Source: Spirometra erinaceieuropaei (taxonomy: Eukaryota; Platyhelminthes; Cestoda; Diphyllobothriidea; Diphyllobothriidae). Taken from it: a stretch of 64,000 bases of DNA. The notes beneath the pieces are model-generated. The model saw only the letters and a list, made by a program, of their open reading frames with translations, did not search any database and was not told the DNA's origin. This document shows, piece after piece, positions 35,472 through 46,214 of this stretch. A program made the translations under genes and the position numbers. The stretch covers positions 24,292 to 88,291 of the forward strand of contig CACRXP010000400.1 in assembly GCA_902702965.1 (NCBI GenBank), given 5' to 3'. Every line of letters begins with the position of its first letter. Position 1 is the first letter of the stretch.

Positions 35472-37392
35472 TACAGTACCTGTGCTAACTCATGAAATGC
35501 CGAGGTCAAAATTATAGTGGACAATGTAGTGTATTTTTGGTGTCGTTATTTGTGTTTATTTGGTTGAAATAAGGACGAAAAGACCGTTTTCTGAAGGAAA
35601 GTTTGATACGGATCTGTATATTAAATAGAAAACGGGCCGGATTAAGGCGAAATCGGAGGATTCGTGATTTCCAAGCAGTTTCCTACGCTATTAAAGCTTT
35701 CGGATGGAAATTCTTTGTGTAACCTTATTAATCTGTTTAAGAAGATTAATAAAAGGACGAAATTTTTTGATAAACTTTCGAACAAAAAGAAAAAATTAAA
35801 TTTCAATATCAACAAAATCAGGGAAATGCAGATAAATTATTTCTTATTGTGTTCAGGAAATAACGTGCGATTCTTTATCTAAAAATTCTATTTTACAAAT
35901 TCGTAAAGTTTTATGTTTCAAAATACCGAAATAAAAAAGTTTATCAGTGTGATTGTTTTACCAGACTGAAAATGCGTGTCGTAAACGAATATATATTGAG
36001 TTCGCGCGACATGCCGTCACTTTGCTCTGCCACGCCAAACGATAACTATGTCTAAACAATACTTATCCGAAGTTGACTTCCAGCGCATTCGAAAATTAGC
36101 GGCGGAAGGAATCCCGCGTGAGTCGTTAGCTAATATTTTCAATATTAGCAAGGTCACTCTGTGGCGCATTATTAATGATAAAACTGTTCCTAGAAATAAG
36201 ATAGGGGGACCAAAACGGTCCACAAGTAAGCAAGACGACGATTTTATTCGTCGTACATTAAAAAAGTTTCATTACATGCCCATTGAGGCCATTCAGCGGG
36301 AACATCTGCCGATGTTTTCTATGAACATCATTAGAAAAAGGATGAAGGAATTTGAACTGCAGCGGCGGAAGGCCATGATTAAGCCATATTTAAGTAGAAA
36401 ACTAATTAGAGAACGGCTTTTATTTGCTAAGAATTATATTGAATACAGATCTTCATTTTGGAAGAGCATTTTCTTCTGCGATGAGGTTCTATTTTTAGAC
36501 AAGCCTACGAAGTCGCTCCAAACTGTCATATGTGGAAAGAACTTCCCAAGAGAACATACTACACCGACGGCAACATTCAAGAACTGTCGGCGGATGATGG
36601 TTTGGATGGCGATTAAATTCGGTGAGCGGCCTGTCTGGCGGTCAACATCCGACACCATCAACAGCAAGGTGTTCATTGCAATTGTCAAGGATGCTTTCGG
36701 CTACAACGGCATAAGTCGGCGCCGAATGGATACTGTAATTTTGCAGGACAATGCACCTGTCCACCGCTCTAAAGAGGTACGAATTTGATGCCGCTTGCAA
36801 ACATAATCTAACATTTTAGACAACAACCACGCTCTCCGCAATTGGCCTCCAATCCATTTTCATCCCGGCCAACAGTCCCGACCTTAATCCAATCGAAAAT
36901 CTTTTTGGAATAGTCAAAAGAAATTGGCACAAAGCTAAGAAGACTCTTTCAATGCAGGAAAAATTGGATTTCATACTCAATAATTACATTTTACAATCCA
37001 CCATAGATAACCTTGTCATGTCTATGTCGGACAGACTTTCTGCTGTTATTAATTCGAATGGACAATCTACAAAGTACTAATTTTTTGTATCTGTTTCTGT
37101 CCTTAATTATTTTTGACCTTTTATGCGCCCTCCTCCTTTATACGTCCTCATACGTAGCCTTTATTAACTTGGTTGTAATATAGGCGTTTCTCGAAAATGT
37201 GACTTTTGTCGAAAATTATTTATTTTTATCTCAGTAAATAATATTTTCTTAACCAAACTTTGCTTTATTTCTTTGGCACATCGTTTATTTTCCGCTATCA
37301 GACTTTGGGAGCCGTAGTGTTTACCGATTTTGCGTTAAAGGCGTTAACCTGTGTTAATTCGTGACATTTCATGAGTTAGCACAGGTACTGTA
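35472..37392 (+). mobile_element. Complete Tc1-like DNA transposon with 28-bp inverted ends
   Basis: 35472-35499 (TACAGTACCTGTGCTAACTC...) is the exact reverse complement of 37365-37392. Both ends include the TA that Tc1-type elements duplicate. The element is about 1.92 kb and encloses one transposase gene on the plus strand, with about 550 bases of 5' non-coding sequence. The intact ends and nearly intact gene indicate a young insertion. The 740-N gap begins directly after the right end. Confidence 0.85.
36048..37080 (+). CDS. Tc1-like transposase, DD34E, with one 43-base intron
   Basis: It cuts and pastes the element at TA sites. Exons 36048-36776 and 36820-37080 are joined in phase 0 (AAAGAG|GTACGA...CATTTTAG|ACA), giving 329 residues. 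Without splicing the frame stops at a TGA eight bases into the intron. A helix-turn-helix spans roughly residues 5-45, a GRPR-like GGPKR lies at 53-57, and a second helical DNA-binding part extends to about 110. The catalytic residues are D145 (FFCDEV), D234 (ILQDNAPVH) and E269 (SPDLNPIEN), with 34 residues between the last two. MMVWMAI occupies the usual VWGAI position. The length is typical of Tc1/mariner transposases. No stop or frameshift interrupts it, so it could be active. Confidence 0.85.
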
Positions 37393-38132
37393 NNNNNNNN
37401 NNNNNNNNNNNNNNNNNNNNNNNNNNNNNNNNNNNNNNNNNNNNNNNNNNNNNNNNNNNNNNNNNNNNNNNNNNNNNNNNNNNNNNNNNNNNNNNNNNNN
37501 NNNNNNNNNNNNNNNNNNNNNNNNNNNNNNNNNNNNNNNNNNNNNNNNNNNNNNNNNNNNNNNNNNNNNNNNNNNNNNNNNNNNNNNNNNNNNNNNNNNN
37601 NNNNNNNNNNNNNNNNNNNNNNNNNNNNNNNNNNNNNNNNNNNNNNNNNNNNNNNNNNNNNNNNNNNNNNNNNNNNNNNNNNNNNNNNNNNNNNNNNNNN
37701 NNNNNNNNNNNNNNNNNNNNNNNNNNNNNNNNNNNNNNNNNNNNNNNNNNNNNNNNNNNNNNNNNNNNNNNNNNNNNNNNNNNNNNNNNNNNNNNNNNNN
37801 NNNNNNNNNNNNNNNNNNNNNNNNNNNNNNNNNNNNNNNNNNNNNNNNNNNNNNNNNNNNNNNNNNNNNNNNNNNNNNNNNNNNNNNNNNNNNNNNNNNN
37901 NNNNNNNNNNNNNNNNNNNNNNNNNNNNNNNNNNNNNNNNNNNNNNNNNNNNNNNNNNNNNNNNNNNNNNNNNNNNNNNNNNNNNNNNNNNNNNNNNNNN
38001 NNNNNNNNNNNNNNNNNNNNNNNNNNNNNNNNNNNNNNNNNNNNNNNNNNNNNNNNNNNNNNNNNNNNNNNNNNNNNNNNNNNNNNNNNNNNNNNNNNNN
38101 NNNNNNNNNNNNNNNNNNNNNNNNNNNNNNNN
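37393..38132. other. N gap (740 bases), probably an assembly artefact
   Basis: The sequence to the right of the gap (38133-38921) repeats 36604-37392, which lies to its left, without a difference that I can see. See the finding on this gap. Confidence 0.8.
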
Positions 38133-38921
38133 GGATGGCGATTAAATTCGGTGAGCGGCCTGTCTGGCGGTCAACATCCGACACCATCAACAGCAAGGTG
38201 TTCATTGCAATTGTCAAGGATGCTTTCGGCTACAACGGCATAAGTCGGCGCCGAATGGATACTGTAATTTTGCAGGACAATGCACCTGTCCACCGCTCTA
38301 AAGAGGTACGAATTTGATGCCGCTTGCAAACATAATCTAACATTTTAGACAACAACCACGCTCTCCGCAATTGGCCTCCAATCCATTTTCATCCCGGCCA
38401 ACAGTCCCGACCTTAATCCAATCGAAAATCTTTTTGGAATAGTCAAAAGAAATTGGCACAAAGCTAAGAAGACTCTTTCAATGCAGGAAAAATTGGATTT
38501 CATACTCAATAATTACATTTTACAATCCACCATAGATAACCTTGTCATGTCTATGTCGGACAGACTTTCTGCTGTTATTAATTCGAATGGACAATCTACA
38601 AAGTACTAATTTTTTGTATCTGTTTCTGTCCTTAATTATTTTTGACCTTTTATGCGCCCTCCTCCTTTATACGTCCTCATACGTAGCCTTTATTAACTTG
38701 GTTGTAATATAGGCGTTTCTCGAAAATGTGACTTTTGTCGAAAATTATTTATTTTTATCTCAGTAAATAATATTTTCTTAACCAAACTTTGCTTTATTTC
38801 TTTGGCACATCGTTTATTTTCCGCTATCAGACTTTGGGAGCCGTAGTGTTTACCGATTTTGCGTTAAAGGCGTTAACCTGTGTTAATTCGTGACATTTCA
38901 TGAGTTAGCACAGGTACTGTA
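38133..38921 (+). pseudogene. Duplicate 3' part of the Tc1-like element
   Basis: A 789-base repeat of 36604-37392. It begins inside the MMVWMAI box of the transposase and runs through the intron, stop codon and right inverted end (38894-38921). It lacks the first half of the gene. Most likely it is the same locus assembled twice; otherwise it is a second, 5'-hidden insertion. Confidence 0.7.
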
Positions 38922-39398
38922 GCTGTAAGTACATATGAGATTGGAGACGTTTGCTATTTACTGACAATGTTTTCCTCCGCTTTCAAAAATTTCCCTCTTA
39001 TTTTAGCGTTGTGAACCGAGTACGTAAGAATAAAATCGTTGTAAGAAATTTACAACGGAACGCCAACGTGGCACAACCGTAAATAGGATCATGATCTGTC
39101 TATAGACATACGTTTTCTGACAGCATTCGATGTCTCTGGTGGTAAGCATTAGTGCCACAACTATGCTCAAATGTGAAAATTTAATATTTGATTTGAAGGA
39201 GAAGCGATCGCTGGAACAAGGGCTTCACTTGCTTGACCTTTCGAATTCTCACCTTTACCTATTATTAGAAACAGTGACAGAAACTGCCTTCAAGCGGGAA
39301 TCCGAGACGTTAGACACATAAAGCCTTTGATCCAGCGATCGCTTTAACCTCTTACCAACCAGATTCTGGAAGTCGCATCTTCCCTTCTATCGGCAATG

Positions 39399-40604
39399 TT
39401 ATATGCAGCGCATATTTTCAAGCCGAGGTGCAGAAAATGTCGCTAGTATAAGCAATACTACTGTAAGAATACCTGCAAGACAAGAATTGAAACATCCCTT
39501 CAAGTCGACGAACGGATTTTCTTTATTTGGCTCGGTAAAATAACTGCCCTCCTGACATTTGTCACAACTGCAGCAGACTGAGATTTTGTGCATATCCGTG
39601 TTTTTCACTGTAAAAAAATCAAATTACAGCAGGAATAGCAGTACTGCAAGACGATGAAGAATGAGCTATATGTAAATAAAAATAACAACTTACACATTGG
39701 CCAGCCATCACATTTGAAAGCGCATCTGTTGAAGGCATCAAACGTCCCACCTACCCTCTTTATTTCGATGCAATCCTGCTTATCTTCCGAGCAAAGTTTG
39801 AGGGCGTTCTCCGAATTGTGTTGAACTGAAAATAAGCAGTGCACTGCATGGTAGGCAAAGTATTTTCATTTAGAAGAAAACCCATTTCAAGTCAAAAAAG
39901 GGCCAACAGTGTTATCAAGTGAAAGTGCAGATGGAAAAAAATGAGCGCACATTATAAATTCACCTTTCGCTACAAAGTGACACATTTGAACACACATAAC
40001 GTGTCTATCGAAAGCTGTGTCGAATTCGTTGCGTCCGTAAACGTCATAGGCGTTGCAAATTTCGTCACGGCCTTCACAATGGTAGGCGTTCCATTTCTTC
40101 TTTAGTTCCCCTAAATCAACGAGAGGACATTTATGATTTCGTTATCTCTATTTCGAGCACTGTCTACGGGCAGATATTGTTTGGGGAAGATGCAACATAT
40201 TGCGAAGGAACCTACCTCGCTGCTTTCCACAGGCTTCGCGGCAGAGACGACCCTTACTCGCATCGCCCACTCTGTAGCTCACAATCTTGCATTCGGTCTG
40301 CTGTTGTTTGCATATTTTATACGTTGGCTCTTCAACAGCCCGTACTGAAAGAAAAATTATTTTATCCAAAAATAGAATTAATGTGATTTTCTGCATTCTG
40401 ACAGGAGTTTCTAATAGTCAATTAAGTTGGACAGTAAATTTGCTGGTAAATGTGCAAATAAATGAAAATTGCAAGAACTCTATAGTGTTACTGTGCACGT
40501 GTTGAGGATTGACGCTGCTACTGCATGCAAGAGTCAAACATACCGCGAGTAATAACAGAGAAAATCAAGACGACAAGCAGTAGGATCATTGCAGAATTTC
40601 TCAT
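39399..40604 (-). CDS. Secreted four-module cysteine-rich protein, loop-less Kunitz-like (gene 2)
   Basis: Exons, minus strand: 40544-40604, 40216-40344, 39964-40110, 39694-39825, 39473-39607. GT..AG borders, phase-1 introns and triplet exon lengths are as in gene 1. Exon 1 is again 61 bases and encodes a strongly hydrophobic signal peptide (AMILLLVVLIFSV). Modules: C-x6-C-x15-C-x3-C, C-x6-C-x20-C-x3-C, C-x6-C-x15-C-x3-C, C-x5-C-x20-C-x3-C. Exons 3, 4 and 5 have F-x5-C-x3-C. Exon 3 shares NAYDVYGR and DRHVMC with gene 1 and has the same 147-base length; exon 5 shares DKCQEGSYFT. Exon 5 read-through to the stop at 39399 adds a hydrophobic end (ILTVVLLILATF) that could be a membrane or GPI-type tail. 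However, CAG|GTATTC at its start is also a usable donor, so the 3' end is uncertain. About 201 residues lie before the tail. Confidence 0.8.
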
Positions 40605-40655
40605 GACTGTCAAGTCAGCTGTCTGTGCCTGCTATGTTGTACAACTTTCTCGGTG

Positions 40656-40663
40656 TTTATATA
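40656..40663 (-). promoter_or_regulatory. TATA box of cysteine-rich gene 2, with upstream CCAAT
   Basis: The minus strand reads GAATATATAAACACC, 52 bases before the start codon at 40604. A CCAAT box (AGCCAATG) lies about 20 bases further upstream, near 40682-40686. The arrangement parallels gene 1. Confidence 0.55.
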
Positions 40664-41099
40664 TTCGGACAGTGAGCTGCACATTGGCTGAAGACGATAG
40701 TGGCATGATAATTGGTTCTTTTGGCCACGACGAATTGTGAAAATGTGTCGAGCGCTCCCTAGATGTCTTTGCATTTATTTTTTGAAATTTAAATTTACAG
40801 AAATGACCACATAATATTGCATCTGACTAATCTACTTTATAGTTGTACCCCTAGTAACATTGTTTTCAATAATTCCCAATGGGCAAAAATAGTAATTAGG
40901 GAAATTGCATAGTGTCTTCATTTTTCACTCTGCATGTACAAACCAAACAACTTGACGCATAAACAGTGCATAAAGTTATGAACCATCAGCGGCAACATAA
41001 ACACGTCAGTATTTCTGAAATTTGAAAAGATAAATTGACTAAAACATGACAAATCATCATCAGGCAAATACAGCTAGAGTTCTCTGGCTTCATGGGTGA

Positions 41100-42060
41100 T
41101 TCAGACGTGAAGGAGATACGATCGTTGGGGCTAGATATTTATTAGCCCTGACGTTTCGAATTCCTGCTCGCACCCACCATCAGAGACGATGGCAGATACG
41201 GGTGGTCCATACATAAGGGTCTGGAGCATTTTAGGATGCAGTCGACATGTTACCGCATACCAATGATATTAACGACCGACCGCTATTCATAATCAAGTAT
41301 CGTTGCACTTGATGTGATGTCTGTTTGATGGCCGACATTCGCGTTGTGAATTGTTGAAATTTGATCACGTGTGCTGAATATTGGTGTGATGATTGCTCGA
41401 CCATCTGACCCGCCGACCATGGCGTTGGGAACAAGTTCGCGCATTAATTTCCTCAGGAATTAAACAAGGCAAGTTGAAACTGGAGTTCGTATACCAGAAA
41501 ACACACGGGAACGCTTGGGTACCCACTGAAGAGGCGAGGCCCTCGCCTCTGGCAGCGGCATAAGATCGGTAAAACACGCGTGTCTGGGCCTTCAGCTAAT
41601 ACCTCTGTTGTTAGTATGGTAAATAATTGCACAGTTCTCTACTACTGGCTGCCCGTTAGCGGTTTGTTAATAATAAGCGGTTATTCCGCAGTAGCTGATG
41701 TAGTTCAGCACAAATATTCGTTTGACACTTTGGACCGTGTCTAAAAGGATTTACTTCAATTTCGCGCATTTGTTTACTTAGAAATTAAACAAGGCAAGTT
41801 GGGAACACTGTTTGCCTGGGCGCTTGCCGCGTCACTAATTGCTCCGCCTAGGCGAAGACTCAGCACCGAGAATGGAAGGCAAGTTCGATGCATATATTAA
41901 TGGACTGGAGGCCAGTGAACCATGACCCAAGCCCTTAGTGGCTCCAGCAATTGTCACCTCTAGCAAGAATGTCGGCCTTGTCGATTTTGAATATGTGACC
42001 GGATGTCGTCGAATAAGCCTCAAGTTGCCGAATGTCTCGCTACAGGTTATAACCACGTGA
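41100..42060 (-). pseudogene. PLE family C 3' end, second copy
   Basis: It shares order and orientation with 6640-7160: the terminal motif, GGATGCAGTNGNCATG, ACTTGRTGTGATG, TGCTCGACCATCT and GCCTAGGCGAAG..CACCGAG. The last blocks, 41.8-42.06 kb, are the decayed C-terminal coding tail. Its hammerhead-like terminus at 41150-41183 reads CGTCTCTGATGG..GAATTCGAAACGTCAGG. An extra block at 41.45-41.8 kb is not in the other copy. Confidence 0.55.
41148..41186 (-). ncRNA. Hammerhead-like motif at PLE 3' end
   Basis: The minus strand reads TCT, CTGATGG (last A changed), TGGGTGCGAGCAGGAATTC, GAAACGTC, AGG. Core strands and spacing fit a type I hammerhead, but helix II has several mismatches. Homologous to the motifs at 5710-5747 and 6649-6684. 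Confidence 0.4.
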
Positions 42061-42189
42061 GCCGCGAGCTACTAGAGTCATGGCTATCGGTTTTTTACAT
42101 TCAACGTTTAAATATCATGTACGAGTCACAGCACGCCATGAATGGAGTTATATTTTTTGCAAAATTGTTTTCGCATGTTACGGGAGATG

Positions 42190-43600
42190 TGGATATGTGA
42201 TAATCACTGGCTTTAATTAGGGACACTTTGGGGAAAAGCGATTGCCTAGAAAAGCTATCTGAAAATGCACATCAGTGATATCGTGGTATCTTTGATATGC
42301 CTAGAAGCATCTGAGACAGGGAGACAGCTTAGTCACAAATGAGCTAATTTCTTAAATACGATTCATAAGTTTATAAATGTATAACTCACATTTTTCCGTT
42401 TGCAAGGCCAGTTCAGGTGTTAATTTCTTCGCATTTCCTGTAGACAAGCGCGGCTTTATTTTAATATAGACAATGAAACACCACACAGCGATTATAACTG
42501 CTTACTGACCAGTTTTTTTTTGAAATTCTCATGAATATGCATTTAGATTGATGACGGTTTGTCATGTTTTAGGTTCTTTATAGAAAATCTCTCGTTGCAA
42601 AATAGTGCAAAGACTGGATACTGAGATGGCGATTCTCGTAAACCTTGTGATGTAATTCCGCATATGGCATGATTGTGCAAATCCTGAGTAAATTAATTAG
42701 GCAAACGATGGTCTATAACCAAAAACAAACAGTTAGTCACGTCCTCTTTATTGTTTAAAATCCTTTGCTTTGCGAATTGAAACAGCGAGGTACATCATGG
42801 TTTCTATATTTTATACATCATCTCTACAGCCTCCCTCATCAAAAACTACAACTTGTTCCCATGGAAAGGGACTTAACACGAGGTCCCACAGCCTTTCGAC
42901 ACTAGCGGCCTAGTCCGGAAGAAACAACTTTCAGGGTGTACGGATGGCGGAGCAAATGTAGATGGTGATATACTGCTTTTGCTCCTGGCATAGTTTGCCA
43001 TCCCGTTTGGGAAAAAGACTAGATGAAAAGAAGACCTGAGTAATGCAAATGCGAAAGAGTTTTTCTGGTTGCGTGAAATTTTGAAAAGATAGAACATGGT
43101 GGTCCGCTGAAAGTTTAATCTGAGCTAATAAATGGACAATACTTCGAAGAGTGAACTCGGTCTACCTCACGACTGCTGAACTGCCCCCTAGTCCATCAGA
43201 GGTGTTTACCCAGACAAAAGCCCTTACTTTATTGGACAGTTGGTTTCAACCTTGACTGACAGGCGTTTTTGCTTGCTGGTTTGCGTGAAAGACGCCTAGA
43301 ACTTGTAGCAAAATAAAACAGACAGCTCACATTATGCGCACCTAGTTTTCGAGGTTTTAGAGGCCTAGACTATTCATTTCAATTGGCAAATCCTTTGTCA
43401 AATAGCTGTAAGAAGAGTCATTTAAGGCAAAGTCACTACCACAATTATCTGGCAGTAAGGACTCACAGTTTTGATAGCCATTAATGTTAACGGTATCGGA
43501 TTACTTCTAGAATACATATTATGATCTGATTAGCCTTTTTGTAGGAAGGTTATTTGTTTAAACAGTCAACGTCGTATCAGGCAGTGGCGTCATTGTCAAA
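42190..43600. other. No gene seen
   Basis: Short frames only. A minus-strand frame near 42.87-43.10 kb shows no domain. No repeat shared with the rest of the window was noticed. Confidence 0.3.
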
Positions 43601-44114
43601 GACTGCCTGCTCGAAATTGGTACATGGACCGGATAGGGACATCGGCTGAGTTCCAATCTAAGACCTCCTATTTCCATCTGTACGAATTGAGGCCTCTTCA
43701 TCGCGACTTTGAGGTTCTGGTGTCGTCCGCCTGTGGGGGCATTTCACTCTCATTTAGACCCGGAAAAACGGGTTGCTTATATTATCAATCTCATCCTCAC
43801 GAACTGTGCCTTGGTCAACGCAACTGACAGATTCTGGTGGCAACCTCCTGCAAAAGTACATTCCCTGTGGCATTCACTTTTTTGTGCCCTAGATATTTCT
43901 ATGATTGAAATTGTGGTGCATGGGTTCAGCCAGTACATGTTAATTAAGATCAATTTAATGGCAGTCATTTTCTGCAGCACTCAGACGAAATATAATGAAA
44001 AACGTCTATCTTGCCAGGAGAGAGTCTTGCCAGAAAAGGAGCTGACAAAGAAATCCAGGAATGTGGTATGGTTGTCGTTTCACGTGAGCGACAGAGGCTG
44101 TATTTTTATAAGAC

Positions 44115-44578
44115 CGTTAATAGTGTCGATAGTCAGTATCGTTGTGATGGGCGTGAATAATGAGATCATGTCAAAAGACACCATTACCTAATATGCCTCT
44201 ACTTTGAGACGTTTGATTCGCGACGAAAACTCTTCAGCCGACTTCATTGTTCACTCCAAATCCTCTGTAATGAAGCATCGTCAATGGTACAGCTAATTCG
44301 ATAGCCCAAAGGTTGGCGCCACCCTCGGACAATGGACCTTCGGTAGGCCGTAGAAGCCCACCATTGCGGCATCACCGGCGCTTGCAGTCAACAACTCCCT
44401 TCTAGGAGCTGGATGATGTGTGCTCGTTTGAGCTGTTTGTCGGTCTCATCATACTTTTCCCGGAGAAATCCATCAATAGTGTCGATAGCCAGCGCGGGTG
44501 GGATGGAGGTGAATAATGAGATCACGTCGAATGACAGCATCACCTCATCTGCCTCCACCTCGAGATGTTTGATGCTCT
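44115..44578 (-). pseudogene. PLE reverse-transcriptase fragments, inverted
   Basis: The minus strand corresponds to the RT central domain of the copy at 46.5-46.9 kb: 44115-44390 matches 46600-46880 with decay, and 44395-44578 repeats the DTIDGFLRE..EVMVSFD part with less decay. At 44578 the sequence reverses into the plus-strand copy, so the DTIDGFL segment occurs in both orientations about 100 bases apart and forms a fold-back. Confidence 0.6.
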
Positions 44579-46065
44579 ATCGACACTATTGATGGATTTC
44601 TCCGGGAAACGTATGATGGGACCGACCAACAGCTCAAACGAGCACACATCATCGAGCTCCTAGAACTGTGTCTTAAGACCTTCTTTACATTCAACGGCTA
44701 AATCTACGAACAAAAGAAGGGGACACCGATGGGCTCGCCTATGTCTGGACTCATTGCCGAAGCAGTTTTGCAGAGACTCGAGCAGCAGGTCTTCAGCTCG
44801 TACCCCCCGAAGTTCTGGGCCAGATACGTGGACGACACGTTCGTTGTAATCAAGAGGAGCGAGGTGAAGGCTTTCAAGGCATTGTTGAACTCCATCTTTC
44901 CCGATATTCAGTTTACTATGGAAGAGTAAGTAAACAATCAGTTGCCCTTCCTGGACGTACAAGTTACGAGATTGACAGACGGGAAGATAAGGACAACGGT
45001 TTACCGTAAGGCAACAAATACTAGGCGCATCCTCCACTTCCGAGGAAACCACCCTGTTGGTCATAAACACAGTTGCGTCAGAACTCTCTTTCAACGTGTT
45101 CAAACACACTGTAGCGACAACAGTGGGAGGAAGGCGGAGCTGAATTACTCACAGGGCCTTTTTAAAGTCAACGGCTACCCGAAGTCCTTTATACGCAATT
45201 GCCTCAAAATGCCTAATCTTCAGCGGTCGAGTGGAGAAAAGCCCAAGTTCTGGCTCTCAATACCTATGTGAAGAACGTATCAGAGGCAACGGCAGGAATC
45301 CTAAAACCTTTTGTGATTGGCGTGGCTCATAAACCAGAATGCACCATCAGACAGCAAATCATGAAGCCCAAGGACCCGCTACCAACAACAGAACAGTCGG
45401 CGGTGGTTTACAGCATACCATGCCTAAATTGCAATGCCAGGTATGTTGTTGAAACGGGAAAACGCCTCGGCACAAAATTGGACGAACACCAACTTGCAAT
45501 CAACCGCAAGGACAAGCTGTCTTTGGTCTATGACCACATACGAGAACTGAACCACGATTTTGCCTTTGAGAAAGCGAGGGTAATTGGTCGAGCCAATGAG
45601 AAGATGGCCAGACTGGTGCCCGAAAGTTGGTCCTCGACTGGTACACTCAGCCGAGCTATAGATCTACATCCCGCCTACCAAGCACTGCGTACAAGGCTCG
45701 GATCAGTCCGGACCGGACCAGTAAGGCAAGCGAGCACGCGGGACCGAGAGACAACACTCACGGAAAAGAGCGGAATTGGGGGCCAGAGGTCATGTGACCA
45801 AAGCCGAACACTGTCTCACCAATGCGCCCGCGAAGCTGAATGCTGCTCACCTGAACAGCAACGACCGATCAGTCCACCGGCTGACGTGGGAGGGGCCAAG
45901 CGGCACGTTGATTTGACCACAACTAAGCCGACCCCAAAGGGAACAAAGGTCACGCAGGCCATTAGCGGTCAGCTCCGGGGAGGTCTGAGTCAGTCAGCGG
46001 CAAACAGGCAGGTCAAAGTTCGTGCGCCCAACACGGCTATAATACGAGGCAAGCGGCAAGACTGA
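44579..46065 (+). pseudogene. Penelope-like element, RT C-half plus GIY-YIG endonuclease, nearly intact
   Basis: IDTIDGFLRETYDGTDQQLK, QKKGTPMGSPMSGLIAEAVL, RYVDDTFVVIKRSE (catalytic YVDD intact, near 44825), QLPFLDVQVTRLTDGKIRTT, HKHSCVRTLFQRVQTHCSDN and GLFKVNGYPKSF (thumb and connector). Then comes an endonuclease frame at 45268-46065: GVAHKPECTIRQQIMKPKD, VVYSIPCLNCNARYVVETGK, KLDEHQLAINRKDKLSLVYD, LNHDFAFEKARVIGR and AIDLHPAYQALRTRL. A Pro/Arg/Lys-rich tail follows. Three stops (TAG after FTFNG near 44.70 kb, TAA near 44.93 kb, TGA at 45.27 kb) break it. GETG reads as VETG, which would weaken the GIY-YIG core. It is 5'-truncated at the fold-back junction. Confidence 0.85.
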
Positions 46066-46100
46066 ATAATTTAAGACCCGCAAGTGCAACAATTACGGTA

Positions 46101-46139
46101 CTCTGAGGATGGGAACGAGGAAGTTTCCGAAACGTCAGT
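46101..46139 (+). ncRNA. Hammerhead-like motif after the 45 kb PLE
   Basis: ACT, CTGAGGA, TGGGAACGAGGAAGTTTCC, GAAACGTC, AGT. Helix II GGGAAC/GTTTCC is good, helix I starts ACT/AGT. CTGAGGA still fits the CUGANGA consensus. It lies 38 bases after the stop codon of the PLE endonuclease frame. Confidence 0.55.
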
Positions 46140-46214
46140 TCGAATACAATATGGTCCATGGATTCGCCCACTCTTCTTCTTCGTCTTCTACGGGAGATGA
46201 TGAACGCGATATAT

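Noticed and set aside
35664..35882. 72-codon Lys/Asn-rich frame inside the Tc1-like element
   Set aside because: AT-rich chance frame upstream of the transposase; Tc1 elements encode a single protein, and no start context supports it.
37361..38317. Apparent 318-codon frame across N bases
   Set aside because: It is an artefact of translating through the gap; only the transposase fragment at its end is real.
39195..39345. Palindromic AAGCGATCGCTGG / CCAGCGATCGCTT pair 130 bases apart
   Set aside because: A short inverted pair around a GCGATCGC palindrome; it may be chance or a remnant MITE end, and nothing else supports an element.
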